Positions 36,535-45,618 of a stretch of 64,000 nt of DNA are shown here, one piece after another. The notes beneath the pieces are model-generated. The model saw only the letters and a program-made list of their open reading frames with translations, was not told the DNA's origin and searched no databases. Positions within the stretch are counted from its first letter, which is position 1. Each line of letters opens with the position of its first letter. The translations under genes were made by a program, and so were the position numbers. This DNA comes from Streptomyces sp. CB02400 (lineage in GTDB: Bacteria > Actinomycetota > Actinomycetes > Streptomycetales > Streptomycetaceae): contig NZ_LIWB01000001.1 of the NCBI RefSeq assembly GCF_001905725.1, positions 1,058,881-1,122,880 of the forward strand, in the 5' to 3' direction.

Positions 36535-37257
36535 TCATCCGCGTTCGCGGAGGTATGCCTCCAGTTCGGCGGCCCCGCTCAGCATCGCCCGTCCGCGGGC
36601 GGACAGCCGGCCGTGCCAGTCGCGCAGGGTGCCCTCCAGCGGCTCCAGTCCGCCGGCCGTCCGCACCTGCGCGATCAGCGGGGCGATCTGCTCCAGCAGG
36701 TGGCCACCGCGCCTGAGTTGGTGGACCAGCCGGGCGTCGCGTACGTCGGCCTCGTCGTAGACGCGGTAACCGGTCAGCGGATCGCGGCGCGGGCGCACGA
36801 GCCCGGCCCCCTCCCACTTGCGCAGCGTCGCGGGCCGGATGCCGAGCTCCTCGGCCAGCGGCCCGATGAACGTACGGCGGGGGCGGGACACCGTGGTGTC
36901 CGCGTGGGGCGAGAGGTCACGGAGGGCCCTCTCCACGGCCCGGAGTGTCTCCCGGTCGCGGAGCAGTTGGGCGTGGCTCTCGTCGATCAGACGGAACGCC
37001 TCGTCGGCCGCGCCCTCGTTCACGGCCCGCATGATCGCCGTCGCCGTCCGGTGACCGTGGCCGGGCACCAGGGCGAGGAACGCGCGCAGGGCCCGCGCGT
37101 GCAGCGGGGTGTAGGTCCGGTAGCCGTGGGCCGTGCGGCCGGCGGCAGGGAGGATGCCGGCCTCCTCGTAGTTCCTGACGGCCTGCGTGGACAGACCGTG
37201 CCGTCGTGCCAGGTCGATCGGCCTGAGCTTCTCACCGCTTTGAAGGTTCTGTCCCAT
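36535..37257 (-). CDS. TioE-like regulator with two MerR DNA-binding domains
   Basis: A 240-residue protein. A first MerR-type HTH (KLRPIDLARRHGLSTQAVRN, then YEEAGILPA and GYRTYTP) spans residues about 9-55. A second (FIGPLAEELGIRPATLRKWE, then GAGLVRPRRDPLTGYRVYDE) spans about 128-175. Each is followed by a helical region. This duplicated arrangement is that of the TioE family. No metal-binding Cys is seen, so it may sense a drug or redox cue. It is divergent from the erythromycin-esterase homologue, with a palindrome between them. ATG at 37257; the longer frame to 37449 overlaps the divergent gene and is rejected. Confidence 0.85.
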   Translation of the reverse strand: MGQNLQSGEKLRPIDLARRHGLSTQAVRNYEEAGILPAAGRTAHGYRTYTPLHARALRAFLALVPGHGHRTATAIMRAVNEGAADEAFRLIDESHAQLLRDRETLRAVERALRDLSPHADTTVSRPRRTFIGPLAEELGIRPATLRKWEGAGLVRPRRDPLTGYRVYDEADVRDARLVHQLRRGGHLLEQIAPLIAQVRTAGGLEPLEGTLRDWHGRLSARGRAMLSGAAELEAYLRERG

Positions 37258-37294
37258 GCGGCGGACGATATCGCGCCCAAGTTTCCACCGAAAG

Positions 37295-37312
37295 TTCAAC
37301 GATACCGTTGAA
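37295..37312. promoter_or_regulatory. Inverted repeat operator between the MerR-type and esterase genes
   Basis: TTCAACG-ATAC-CGTTGAA (7+7, spacer 4) occupies the 58-bp divergent gap and ends 3 bp before the erythromycin-esterase start codon, overlapping its GAAGG ribosome site. It is the obvious target for the adjacent TioE-like protein. Confidence 0.65.
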
Positions 37313-37315
37313 GGT

Positions 37316-38521
37316 ATGGCAACCGACATCACGGACATCGCCCATGCCGTCGAGGCCGCGGCCGTCATGAAGCTGCTTCCGGCCCGCCCGCGACTCCTCG
37401 CCCTGGGCGAGCCCACCCACGGCGAGGACACTCTGCTCGGCCTGCGCAACGAGCTCTTCCGGCAGCTCGTCGAGCAGGAGGGCTACCGGACGATCGCGAT
37501 CGAGAGCGACTGCGTGAGGGGCCTGGTCGTGGACGCCTACGTCACGTCGGGCACGGGCACCCTCGACGAGGTCATGGAGCGCGGATTCAGCCACGAGTGG
37601 GGAGCGTTCCCGGGCAACCGCGAACTCGTCCGCTGGATGCGGGCGTACAACGAGGACCGGCCCGCGTCCGAGCGGCTCCGCTTCGCCGGCTTCGACGGCC
37701 CGCTGGAGATCACCGGAGCCGCGAGCCCCCGGCAGTCCCTCACCGCACTCCACGACCACCTCGCGGCCCACGTCGACGCGGACCTGCTGCCCTGCACCGC
37801 GGAAACCCTCGACCGCCTGCTCGGCGCCGACGAGCCGTGGACGGACCAGGCCGTGATGACGGACCCGTCCCGGTCCGTGGGCCGCTCGGCCGAGGCCAAG
37901 GAGCTGCGGCTGCTCGCCGACGACCTGGTGGCGCTGCTCGACACACAGACGCCGCACCTGATCACCGCGACCTCGCGGGACGACCGGGACCGTGCGCGCC
38001 TGTACGGCCGCACCGCCACCGGCCTGCTGCGCTACCACTCCTGGACGGCCGACACCTCACCGGCCCGCATGACGCGGCTGCTGGCCACACGGGACGGGAT
38101 GATGGCCGGCAACCTCCTCGCCCTCGCCGACCGGGGCCCGGCACTCGTCCACGCCCACAACAGCCACCTCCAGCGGGACAAGAGCACGATGCGCATGTGG
38201 GACCACCCGCTGCTGGAGTGGTGGAGCGCCGGCGCGCTCGTCAGCGCCCGACTCGGCGAGCGGTACGCCTTCCTGGCCACGGCCCTCGGCACGATCCACC
38301 ACCACGGAGTGGACACCCCGCCCCCGGACACCCTCGAAGGACTCCTGTACGCCCTCCCGGAGGACCGCTGCGTCATCGACGCCCCCCGACTGGCCACCGC
38401 CCTCGCCGACACGCGCCCCGCTCCCCGGGTGTCCCCGTACTTCGGCTACGCCCCGTTCGACCCGGCCCACCTGCCCCGGACCGACGGGGTCGTGTACGTC
38501 AGGGATGTCCCGCGGGGCTAG
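37316..38521 (+). CDS. Erythromycin esterase family protein
   Basis: A 401-residue protein of the Ere/succinoglycan-biosynthesis fold. The catalytic region LGEPTHGED (His near residue 36) is followed by YRTIAIESD, and the second His motif AHNSHLQRD lies near residue 280. Ere enzymes open macrolide lactone rings, but most actinobacterial members have untested substrates, so resistance is not implied. Control by the divergent TioE-type regulator suggests induction by a small molecule. ATG at 37316; the GAAGG just upstream is inside the operator. Confidence 0.85.
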   Translation: MATDITDIAHAVEAAAVMKLLPARPRLLALGEPTHGEDTLLGLRNELFRQLVEQEGYRTIAIESDCVRGLVVDAYVTSGTGTLDEVMERGFSHEWGAFPGNRELVRWMRAYNEDRPASERLRFAGFDGPLEITGAASPRQSLTALHDHLAAHVDADLLPCTAETLDRLLGADEPWTDQAVMTDPSRSVGRSAEAKELRLLADDLVALLDTQTPHLITATSRDDRDRARLYGRTATGLLRYHSWTADTSPARMTRLLATRDGMMAGNLLALADRGPALVHAHNSHLQRDKSTMRMWDHPLLEWWSAGALVSARLGERYAFLATALGTIHHHGVDTPPPDTLEGLLYALPEDRCVIDAPRLATALADTRPAPRVSPYFGYAPFDPAHLPRTDGVVYVRDVPRG

Positions 38522-38559
38522 GGTCTGTGCGACAGGGGAGCCGAGGGGGAGTGACAGGC

Positions 38560-39030
38560 GTGCTGCTGGGTCTGGGTCTGTTCGTGGTCTGTGCCGTCGC
38601 CGCGGTCGTCGCCGCGACGGGGGTCGTCGCGATGGCGCTCCCCGGTCGGCCCCAGCCCTGGTCGACGCGGCTGCTGCGCCGTGCGGCGGCAGCGGCCGCG
38701 TGGGCGGCCGCGGCCGTCTACTCCCTCGGATTCTTCTCCGTTCTGGCGTCGGAGCAGGCGTTCGGCGACGGCGCGGACTCGATCCCGGCCCCGGCCTGCC
38801 GTGACGGCTTCGACGAGGAGACCAAGCAGGGCCTCTCCCACCACCGGTCCTCGTACCTGCCGCTCCGCTTCGACTGCGTCCGCCACGACGGCTCCGTCTA
38901 CTCCAGTGACCCCGGCTACGTGTGGATGAACGGGGCGACCGCGTCCCTCGCCCTGGCCGCCGCCCTGCTCGTCATCGGCGCCGGCTTCGCGACCGGGTTC
39001 CGTGCCCGGAAGACCGCGGTGGTGTCATGA
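38560..39030 (+). CDS. Small two-helix membrane protein with Cys-bearing exterior loop
   Basis: A 156-residue protein with an N-terminal helix (LLGLGLFVVCAVAAVVAATG), a second helix near residues 40-60, a polar loop (PACRDGFDEETKQGLSHHRS and FDCVRHDG) and a C-terminal helix (LALAAALLVIGAGFATGF). No family is recognised. GTG at 38560 is preferred, with GGGGGAG 9 nt upstream; a GTG nine bases earlier abuts that site. It overlaps the next, similarly built gene by ATGA, so the pair is probably a small membrane complex. Confidence 0.7.
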   Translation: MLLGLGLFVVCAVAAVVAATGVVAMALPGRPQPWSTRLLRRAAAAAAWAAAAVYSLGFFSVLASEQAFGDGADSIPAPACRDGFDEETKQGLSHHRSSYLPLRFDCVRHDGSVYSSDPGYVWMNGATASLALAAALLVIGAGFATGFRARKTAVVS

Positions 39031-39446
39031 CGCTGCTCCCGGTCTTCGTCGGGCTCGTGGTCGGCTGGGTCGCGCTGCGCGGGCTGCTGGCGCATCCACT
39101 GCTGCCGCTGTGGGCGCGGACCGCGGTGTTCTGGGCGGTGCCGCTCGGCGCCCTCACCTGGTTCGTGATCATGACGGCGGACGACGCCTTCCTCTTCCCG
39201 GAGACCGCTCCCTGTCCCAGGGAACCGATGCAGAAGGGCATCCTCGGGAGCGGGGAGGTCTCGGGAATCTCCACCCCGTTCCCGCCGCGCGCCTACTGCC
39301 GATGGGAGGACGGCACCGTCTACGACCTCGCGCCCGGCGCCGAGTTCCTGTTCTGGGTCTTCTTCGCCCTGACGGTCGTACCGCTCGCGGCGGGACTGTG
39401 GCACGCCCTGCGGGAGCCGAAGTCGCTTCTGCGCCGGACGCGTTGA
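39027..39446 (+). CDS. Small membrane protein, partner of the preceding gene
   Basis: A 139-residue protein with helices at the N terminus (LLPVFVGLVVGWVALRG), near residues 30-50 and at the C terminus (FLFWVFFALTVVPLAAGL). An exterior loop has two Cys residues (TAPCPREP, AYCRWEDGTVYDL). The loop element WEDGTVYDL parallels HDGSVYSS in the upstream protein, so the two may be distant paralogues. Function unknown. The start overlaps the upstream stop. Confidence 0.7.
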   Translation: MTLLPVFVGLVVGWVALRGLLAHPLLPLWARTAVFWAVPLGALTWFVIMTADDAFLFPETAPCPREPMQKGILGSGEVSGISTPFPPRAYCRWEDGTVYDLAPGAEFLFWVFFALTVVPLAAGLWHALREPKSLLRRTR

Positions 39447-39462
39447 CCCGCGGCGGTGGCGG

Positions 39463-40542
39463 TCAGCCCCGCCGCGCCCCCTTGACCGCTCGGTTCCGCC
39501 ACAGGCAGTACACGGCGGCCGGGTCGTTCCAGTACCGCCACGGCAGGGCGTCCACGTACCCGTCGACCAGCTGGAACTGCAGCAACGCCGCGTCGTGACG
39601 GCCCTGCCGGGTCAGGAAGTACGCCAGCAGGTGCCGTACCGACGCCCTGCCCGGGTGGTCCGACGGGGCCGCGGCCACGTCCGCCAGAGCCACGTCGACC
39701 ATGGTGACCAGGTGGGGCGCCCGGAAGTCGCTCCCCTTCGCGTCGCTGTCACGGTGCTCGTACCACGCGATCAACGGCAGTGCGCTGAGCAGACTGCCGC
39801 GCGGCGCCTCGGCTGCGGCCTCGCGGGCGAACGACACCGCCAGCTCCTCCGAGCCGCGCCACTTCGCGCACCAGTACTGCAACGCCGCGCAGTGCGCGTC
39901 GAAGTGGTGCGGATCCCGGGCGGTGATCTCCTTCCAGATCCGGTGCATCCTCTCCCGCGAGTAGCCCAGACCGAGCGCGGTCCAGATCGCGGCGACGTAC
40001 GGCGAGGGGTCGTCCGGATTCAGTTCCGCCGCACGCGCGGTCAACTGCGGCGCCCGCGCCAACGTCTCGTGGAAACCGGCGAACTGCTCCCGGCTGGTGT
40101 CCTTCGCCCAGCCGCCGCCCCGCAGATGCCAGGCCAGGGACACCGTCGCCCGCGCCCGCACCAGCGCCACGTCCGGGTCGTCCGGCCCGACCGCGGCCTC
40201 CCACGCGTCCAGCCAACCACCCGGCCGCGCGGCCCGGTGCGAACCGAGCGCGTCGGAGTACAGCGAGCGGCGCGCCCAGTCACGCTGCTCCCCGGTCCGG
40301 GCCAGCAACTGCGCCGCCGGCTCCCAACGGCCGCGGGCGGCGGCGGACTTGGCCAGCTCCAACTCGGCGTCGGCGGCCGCCTGCCGGGTGTTCTGCCGGG
40401 ACTGCGGAAGAAAGCCCAGCGCCTCGGCCCTCCGGGACGAACCGCTGGAGGAGGAAGGGCCGTCCATGAGCCGGCGGTAGTAGGCGACCCCGCCCCCGAC
40501 GACTATCGCGACGACGACGATACGAGCGATCTCCACGATCAC
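39463..40542 (-). CDS. Membrane-anchored helical-repeat (TPR-like) protein
   Basis: A 359-residue protein. One N-terminal transmembrane helix (ARIVVVAIVVGGGVAYY) is followed by a long helical domain rich in Trp, Ala and Arg with repeat-like helix pairs (AAAEAPRGSLLSALPLIAWY, GRASVRHLLAYFLTRQGRHD). This resembles TPR or Sel1-like scaffolds but has no exact signature. It is probably exposed to the cytosol. Start uncertain between GTG 40542 and GTG 40536. Convergent with the small membrane-protein pair. Confidence 0.65.
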   Translation of the reverse strand: MIVEIARIVVVAIVVGGGVAYYRRLMDGPSSSSGSSRRAEALGFLPQSRQNTRQAAADAELELAKSAAARGRWEPAAQLLARTGEQRDWARRSLYSDALGSHRAARPGGWLDAWEAAVGPDDPDVALVRARATVSLAWHLRGGGWAKDTSREQFAGFHETLARAPQLTARAAELNPDDPSPYVAAIWTALGLGYSRERMHRIWKEITARDPHHFDAHCAALQYWCAKWRGSEELAVSFAREAAAEAPRGSLLSALPLIAWYEHRDSDAKGSDFRAPHLVTMVDVALADVAAAPSDHPGRASVRHLLAYFLTRQGRHDAALLQFQLVDGYVDALPWRYWNDPAAVYCLWRNRAVKGARRG

Positions 40543-41043
40543 GCACCATCCCGCCGGGCCGCGACCACCACGGCGCCTTGCGCACACACGAGTACACCCA
40601 TCAGGGCAGAGTCCTCCACCGGGAGACACACACGACTGAGACAGGTGGGGGGAGAGACGGAGTATGACCCGCGGACGTCACCTCTCGCAAACGTGTTCCC
40701 GACGGCTGACCTGGGAGGAGCACACGAGGCTCGGATTCCGGCACGCTGCACGCATGCATCGCGATTTCCGTGCCCGGACCGGTGGTTGACGGAAGACTTC
40801 AGCAGAACCGTGTCGTGGCTCGTCGCGGGACGGTCCGGTGCGGAGGGGCCCAGTCGGTGAGGGCACACGAAGACGAGCAGACGTCCGCCGCGCCCCACGA
40901 CGATCTGCGTAGGACGCCGCAGTCCTGTTCGCCGCCCTGCGTCGCTCCACACACCACGGCGGCGCCGAGCCCCGTCCCGTGCCGCGCTTCAAGAACGCCT
41001 GCAGGAACCGGGCAAGTCGTCTTTCGGCGTCTCACTGCCGACC
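40543..41043. other. Gene-free stretch
   Basis: About 500 bp with no convincing coding frame on either strand; frames present are Arg-rich compositional artefacts. It should contain the promoters of the flanking divergent genes. Nothing else is recognised. Confidence 0.4.
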
Positions 41044-41622
41044 ATGCGCCGACTCAATAGGATGACGGCCATGCTCCCTAGAAACCGCCAGGTCAGCGCA
41101 GAGATCAGTCTTCCGTTTCTGAAGATTGGCACCAATGACGTTGGAGCGTTCTTCAAGAGCCGTCGCCGCGAACCGACTGGTCCGTTCCTGCTCATCTCCG
41201 CGAGCAGCGGGCTGGCACTCGACACCGCGTTTCACACCGGGGACGGCAGCGTGCCGCACTTGTGGGCTCCACATGGCGAGCTGCATCAGTTGTGGTACCT
41301 GGAGGCGACCGGCCATGGACGGGAGGTGCACATCATCTCGGCGAGCAACAACCTGCTGCTGGACGGTCAGGCGGCAGGGGCCGGCGATCACCCCCGCATG
41401 CGGGGACGCGGCGACAACGGTGCGGCCTGGCAGCGGTGGCAGGTCTCCGCCGCCCCTGGACTCCGGGCGCATCGCCTCATCAACGCGGGGACGGGCCATG
41501 CGTTGGACTGCCCTCACGAGGCCGAGGCGAGGACGATGCCCGTGCTCTGGGAGCCGCACAGCGGGGGCAACCAGCAGTGGCTGCTGGTCATGCCGTTCGT
41601 GGTACCGGAGGACGGTTCCTGA
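41044..41622 (+). CDS. Ricin-type beta-trefoil lectin domain protein
   Basis: A 192-residue protein without an obvious signal peptide. Three subdomains each end in the QxW-type motif (HQLWYLEA, WQRWQVSA, NQQWLLVM), and homologous strands recur (FLLISASSGLALDTAF, VHIISASNNLLLDGQ, HRLINAGTGHALDCP). The fold is a beta-trefoil that usually binds carbohydrate. The first 30 residues (PRNRQVSAEISLPFLKIGTN) are not part of it. Start uncertain: ATGs at 41044, 41062 and 41071 are all in frame and none has a good ribosome site. Confidence 0.75.
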   Translation: MRRLNRMTAMLPRNRQVSAEISLPFLKIGTNDVGAFFKSRRREPTGPFLLISASSGLALDTAFHTGDGSVPHLWAPHGELHQLWYLEATGHGREVHIISASNNLLLDGQAAGAGDHPRMRGRGDNGAAWQRWQVSAAPGLRAHRLINAGTGHALDCPHEAEARTMPVLWEPHSGGNQQWLLVMPFVVPEDGS

Positions 41623-41889
41623 TCTTTTGGGTGGGCGGGGTGCGGTGACAGGCCTCCTCGTCCGGACCACACACTCCGTGCGAGGCGCAGGTGGCAGCCC
41701 GGCTGGAACGGCAGGGGCTTATTGTGCCGCGCGACGGCATTGCCGCAGACCCCGGAGGGAGACCCTTGGCACACTCCGAAGGGCAGGAGAGCGGCCGATC
41801 GATCGCTGATCCGAAGCAGGCTGCCGCCCTCCGCGTTCGTCCCGACGGCCGCGTGGTCACGTTCACCGCCGGGACATCGGCCCACCGTG

Positions 41890-42204
41890 TCAGTCGGCCG
41901 GCCGGACAAGCCTCTCGGCCTCGTCGCGGAGGCTCTTGATTCCTTCCAACGCTGTTTCACGCGCGGCACTGATCCCCGCACCCTGCTTCGTGAGACCGCT
42001 GAGCGACTGTTCCACCTCGGTGATCCACTTGTTGAGGTGCTGCTCACCGGCGTCAGCGAGACCGGTCCGCTGTCTGCGTGCTTCTTCGTCGAAGTGATCC
42101 TCGATCATCTTCCGGTGCTTGTTGACCGTCATCCACTCGCCCTGGTCCTGCGCGACACTCTTCAGGTCCATCAACGGCCCCATGACCGCCAGCGCCCACT
42201 GCAC
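41890..42204 (-). CDS. Hypothetical helical protein, possibly 5'-truncated
   Basis: A 104-residue frame predicted almost entirely helical (DQGEWMTVNKHRKMIEDHFD, AGEQHLNKWITEVEQSLSGL), probably coiled coil. Its codon use looks real, unlike the surrounding frames. No family is recognised. GTG at 42204 is the first usable start, but the only good Shine-Dalgarno (AAGGAG, complement at 42235-42240) lies 9 nt before an in-frame GTA seven codons upstream, so the true start may be GTA or may have been lost. The stretch 41623-41889 before the ricin gene's stop holds nothing convincing. Confidence 0.5.
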   Translation of the reverse strand: MQWALAVMGPLMDLKSVAQDQGEWMTVNKHRKMIEDHFDEEARRQRTGLADAGEQHLNKWITEVEQSLSGLTKQGAGISAARETALEGIKSLRDEAERLVRPAD

Positions 42205-42755
42205 CTTGTCGGCCGACTGACTTACTGCCCCTCGCTCCTTCGTCCCCCGTGCACGTCCCCGCGTCCTGACCTGCCCGGATGGACGGGAACCCCCTCACGT
42301 GTCGTGCGGCGTGCGGCCGTGGGCCGGCTTGCCGGACTCGGCGCGCACGAGGCCGCTCAGCTCCGTGCGAGGGCTCTGGTACGGGACCCGGCGGGGGAGT
42401 CGGGTGCCGGGAACGGCGAGGAGACCGACGAGCCGGACGCGCCCGACGACGTGGAGGATGCCGAAGCCGAGGTGCCGGACCCGACCGACCGACGGGTGTG
42501 GCGCCTCGGCAGCCGGTCGCTGAGCGCGCAGGCCGAGGTCGGCCTGGCCGTGCCGCTGCGGGGCGGCCCGCACCGCGTCGCGCAGGAAGAAGTCCCGGCG
42601 GGGCACCCGTCCGTGCCGTACTGCGTTGGCGCGCAGCTCGACGGTGATGAGGTCCGGGTGCCCCGGGCGGGCAGGGCCTGGCTGCGGATGCCGGTGAGTT
42701 CACCCTCGACCGCGTCGGCTTGTGCCGGGTGTGCCCGCCGTCGGCCTTCAGCGGT
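42205..42755. other. Gene-free, apparently decayed stretch
   Basis: No intact gene. Frames on both strands are Arg/Pro-rich and broken. A minus-strand snippet (RVPRRDFFLRDAVRAAPQRH, near 42540-42600) looks protein-like but has no start or family. It may hold leftovers of the 5' part of the neighbouring helical-protein gene. Confidence 0.3.
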
Positions 42756-45533
42756 TCAGCTGTACGGGATCACCAGCACGGACTTGTCCGTGCCCGTCTG
42801 GAGCTTCGAGGTGCCGTTGCCGATGGCGCTCCACACCTCCAGGCGTACGGTGCCGCCGGCGAGATCGCCCGATGTGCCCGTGGACGCCTTGAGACCGCGT
42901 GCCTGCGTGTACTCCTCCCATCCGGTGACCGGGTCGGTCGCGAAGTAGTGGTACGTCTCGGTCCGGTCGAAGCTGCCGTCGCCGGTGAAGTCGTAGCTGA
43001 TCCGGGCCTGCTGGCCCAGCCCGACCGTGCCGCCCGCGTCCACCTGGAGCCGGAAGGCGGTCTGTGCGCCCGGGGTGAGCGTGCCGTTGACGCCGCGTGC
43101 CTCGTAGACGAGGGGCTGGTACGGGGTGCCGTCGTGGTTGGCGCCGCCGGCGGAGGCGATGGTGTCGCTTCCCGCCGTGCCGCCGGTCGCCGTGGTCAGG
43201 GCGCCACCGCTGCGCAGCTGGAAGGTGTTGCCGGTCGGCGGTTCAGGGTCCGGGTCGGGGTCTCCTGAGCCGGTTCCTGTGCTGGTCGCGGTGGAACGTG
43301 CCGGTACGGAGAAGGACTTGCCGTCGGAGAAGGTGACGGTGCGGGCCGTCGGTCCGTGGTTGTGAGCGGCGTAGGTCCGGGTCGTTCCCTTGGTGAAGAC
43401 GGCGGAGGCGGGGATGTCACCGGTCACGGTGGCGTCGGGAGCGCCGAGGGTGTCGAGGGTGTTGATCCAGTGGTAGGTGTGCGCCTTCGACTCCCCCTGC
43501 TCCGGGGTGTAGCCGGAGTGGCCCGCGTCCCATTTCGCCTTGGCCGCAGCCGGGTCGGCGAAGGACTGGAACTCCCAGAGGATGTCGCGCCATTCGACGG
43601 CCGGGCCGCCGTTCTCCCGTTCCATCTCGGCGATGTTGCGCCGGATCGCGGCCCTCTCACCGCCGAGGTGGAGCGATCCGCCGGTCACGGGCAGGACGTT
43701 GATGCCGTGGATCTCCTCGGGGTTGGCGGTCCACCAGGTGGCGTAGGCGGCGCCGCTGCCCCACACCATGCCGGCCGTGTCATGGCCGAAGGAGGACGGG
43801 AAGACCTGCTCGTCGGCGTCGAACCAGTACTGGGCGATCGACTCCGACTCGGTGGTCAGCAGGAAGGTGCCGAGGTCACGCAGCGAGGTGTCGCCGGTGG
43901 CGGAGCCCCACAGGACGAGGGCCGCGCTGAGGTTGGTGGACTCGGAGGAGGACTCCTGGTTGTTGCCGGCGGCGAAACCCTGGTGGCCGGATGCCCAGCT
44001 GTGGCCCGCGTAGACGTCGAAGCCGCGCAGGAACGGGAAGGCGGTGTCGGTGCGGCTGGGGTTGGCGGTGTCCCGTACGAGGGTCTCGACCATGCCGCCC
44101 CAGGCGGAGTCGGCGGCCCATGCCGGGTCGTACTGGGCGACGATCGCCGCCGCGTAGACGTAGTAGCCGTAGTGGAAGTGGTGGTCGTTCAGCTCGGTGT
44201 CGCTGCCGTAGGAGGCGGGGTAGCCGGTGAGGGTCTTCCAGTCCTTGTCGTAGCTGAACTCGTTCGCGCCTCCCGCCGTGAACCAGTCCTGGAGCTTGCC
44301 CTTCATCAGGCCGAGCATCCGGTCGCGGACGGCGGTCTCACCGATCTGGTCGGCCACCGGGACCAGTTGGGCGAGGCGGCCGAGGGCCTTGCCGGTCCAG
44401 TAGGTGTCGGAGGCTCCGGAGAAGGGGTCGGCGGCGTTCACGACCTCGTTCAGGTAACCGCGCAGTCGGGCGGTGTCCACGCCGTTCGACCTGGGCAGCG
44501 CGGGCAGCACGGCCGCCGCCTTCTGGCTCGTGGTGAAGGAGGCCGACTCGCGGACCTTCATGGTGCCGCGCGGGGAGACGTAGGTGTAGGAGGTGAGGGG
44601 GTCCGTGGTGTGCAGCCACTGGTGGCGGTAGAGGGCCTGGAGCGTGCCGCGCTCGGTGCCTTCCTTCGCCTCGGTGGTGAGCGTGTAGGTGGCGCCGACG
44701 GTGCCCCCGGTGTAGTTCCAGGTGACCTTGGAACCGGTGACGAAGCTGTAGGCGTACTTCTTGAACGTCGCCAGCGCGCCGGTGGACGGCAGCACGGCGA
44801 CGGAGAAGTAGTCCTTGGAACCGAGACCCGCGGTGACGGTGGAGCCGGAGACGTTCCAGTCGCTGCCGGTCGGTGCGAAGAGGGCGTAGTGGTGCCCGGC
44901 GACGGTGATGCCGAGGACGTTGCCCTGGTCGGCGAAGACGGCGGGCGCGCCGGCGGTGGTGATCTGGGCGTTGCCGCCGGAGCCCTTGGCGTAGACGAAC
45001 GGGGAGCCGTGGCCGATGGTGGTGCGCAGGGTGCGGGCGCCGTCGGACCAGTAGGGGGTGACCGTCCAGTCGGACCAGTCGTCGGCCTTGGTGTCCGGGG
45101 AGTTGAGGCCGGTCAGTCCGATGGTGAGGTCGCGCTTGTGGGCGTACTCGTACTGGCGGCCGTCACCGACGATCGCGGGGGTCGTCGGGTAGCCGACGTC
45201 CAGCCCGCCGGCCGTGGCCTGGTAGGTGAGGGGGTGCCCGTACATGGGGGTCGAGTACGGGTTGTCGCCGTAGCGCTGGAAGGCGAGGGAGGACCACCAG
45301 TCGTTGGTGGGCACGGGCCGGTTCCTGGCGGCGGCGGTCACCTTGGGCGTGACCGGCGTTCCCGTGTTGGTGGTGGGGCCCGACGTGCCGGGGGGCCGGG
45401 TGTCGGAGTAACTGCCGGAACCCACGGGAATGGTGGCGGCGGCCGCCGGTACGGCGGCCGGTCCCAGACCGACGGCGACGAGGGCTGAGGCCAGCAGCAG
45501 AACGGCTGCCGGTCTGGTGCGGGGGGATGGCAT
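42756..45533 (-). CDS. Secreted GH81 endo-beta-1,3-glucanase with C-terminal binding module
   Basis: A 925-residue exported enzyme. Its signal peptide (AAVLLLASALVAVGLGPAA, cleavage near AAAAT) is followed by a GH81 catalytic domain (about 60-700) containing PVPTNDWWSSLAFQRYGDNP, the acid region TELNDHHFHYGYYVYAAA and the double Glu region NNQESSSESTNLSAAL. A Pro/Asp linker then leads to a beta-sandwich of about 160 residues (FQLRSGGALTTATGG to the terminal VLVIPYS) resembling a CBM56-type beta-1,3-glucan module. It cuts internal beta-1,3 bonds of laminarin, curdlan or fungal walls. ATG at 45533 with GAGG upstream. Its promoter carries a LacI-type palindrome shared with the GH55 locus. Confidence 0.9.
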   Translation of the reverse strand: MPSPRTRPAAVLLLASALVAVGLGPAAVPAAAATIPVGSGSYSDTRPPGTSGPTTNTGTPVTPKVTAAARNRPVPTNDWWSSLAFQRYGDNPYSTPMYGHPLTYQATAGGLDVGYPTTPAIVGDGRQYEYAHKRDLTIGLTGLNSPDTKADDWSDWTVTPYWSDGARTLRTTIGHGSPFVYAKGSGGNAQITTAGAPAVFADQGNVLGITVAGHHYALFAPTGSDWNVSGSTVTAGLGSKDYFSVAVLPSTGALATFKKYAYSFVTGSKVTWNYTGGTVGATYTLTTEAKEGTERGTLQALYRHQWLHTTDPLTSYTYVSPRGTMKVRESASFTTSQKAAAVLPALPRSNGVDTARLRGYLNEVVNAADPFSGASDTYWTGKALGRLAQLVPVADQIGETAVRDRMLGLMKGKLQDWFTAGGANEFSYDKDWKTLTGYPASYGSDTELNDHHFHYGYYVYAAAIVAQYDPAWAADSAWGGMVETLVRDTANPSRTDTAFPFLRGFDVYAGHSWASGHQGFAAGNNQESSSESTNLSAALVLWGSATGDTSLRDLGTFLLTTESESIAQYWFDADEQVFPSSFGHDTAGMVWGSGAAYATWWTANPEEIHGINVLPVTGGSLHLGGERAAIRRNIAEMERENGGPAVEWRDILWEFQSFADPAAAKAKWDAGHSGYTPEQGESKAHTYHWINTLDTLGAPDATVTGDIPASAVFTKGTTRTYAAHNHGPTARTVTFSDGKSFSVPARSTATSTGTGSGDPDPDPEPPTGNTFQLRSGGALTTATGGTAGSDTIASAGGANHDGTPYQPLVYEARGVNGTLTPGAQTAFRLQVDAGGTVGLGQQARISYDFTGDGSFDRTETYHYFATDPVTGWEEYTQARGLKASTGTSGDLAGGTVRLEVWSAIGNGTSKLQTGTDKSVLVIPYS

Positions 45534-45564
45534 GCGATACCTCGAGTCATGACAGGAGGGGAGT

Positions 45565-45580
45565 CTGAGAGCGCTCTCAG
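45565..45580. promoter_or_regulatory. Perfect LacI-type palindrome at the GH81 promoter
   Basis: CTGAGAGCGCTCTCAG is a 16-bp perfect palindrome lying at the expected transcription start of the GH81 gene, 32 bp before its start codon. Twelve of the 14 core bases match the operator at 7046 in the GH55/ABC locus. A LacI-family repressor is expected. Confidence 0.75.
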
Positions 45581-45588
45581 ATGGCCGG

Positions 45589-45618
45589 AACGTAAAGCCC
45601 ATGTAATGCACGTGTCAA
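45589..45618 (-). promoter_or_regulatory. GH81 promoter
   Basis: On the minus strand, TTGACA (45613-45618), an 18-bp spacer and TACGTT (45589-45594) form a near-consensus promoter whose start point falls in the palindrome. The rest of the gap to 45902 shows no gene; it should hold the promoter of the divergent lipoprotein gene. Confidence 0.65.

Noticed and set aside
43356..45488. Plus-strand 710-codon Gly/Val-rich frame opposite GH81
   Set aside because: Low-complexity shadow of the GH81 gene, which has a signal peptide and all catalytic motifs.
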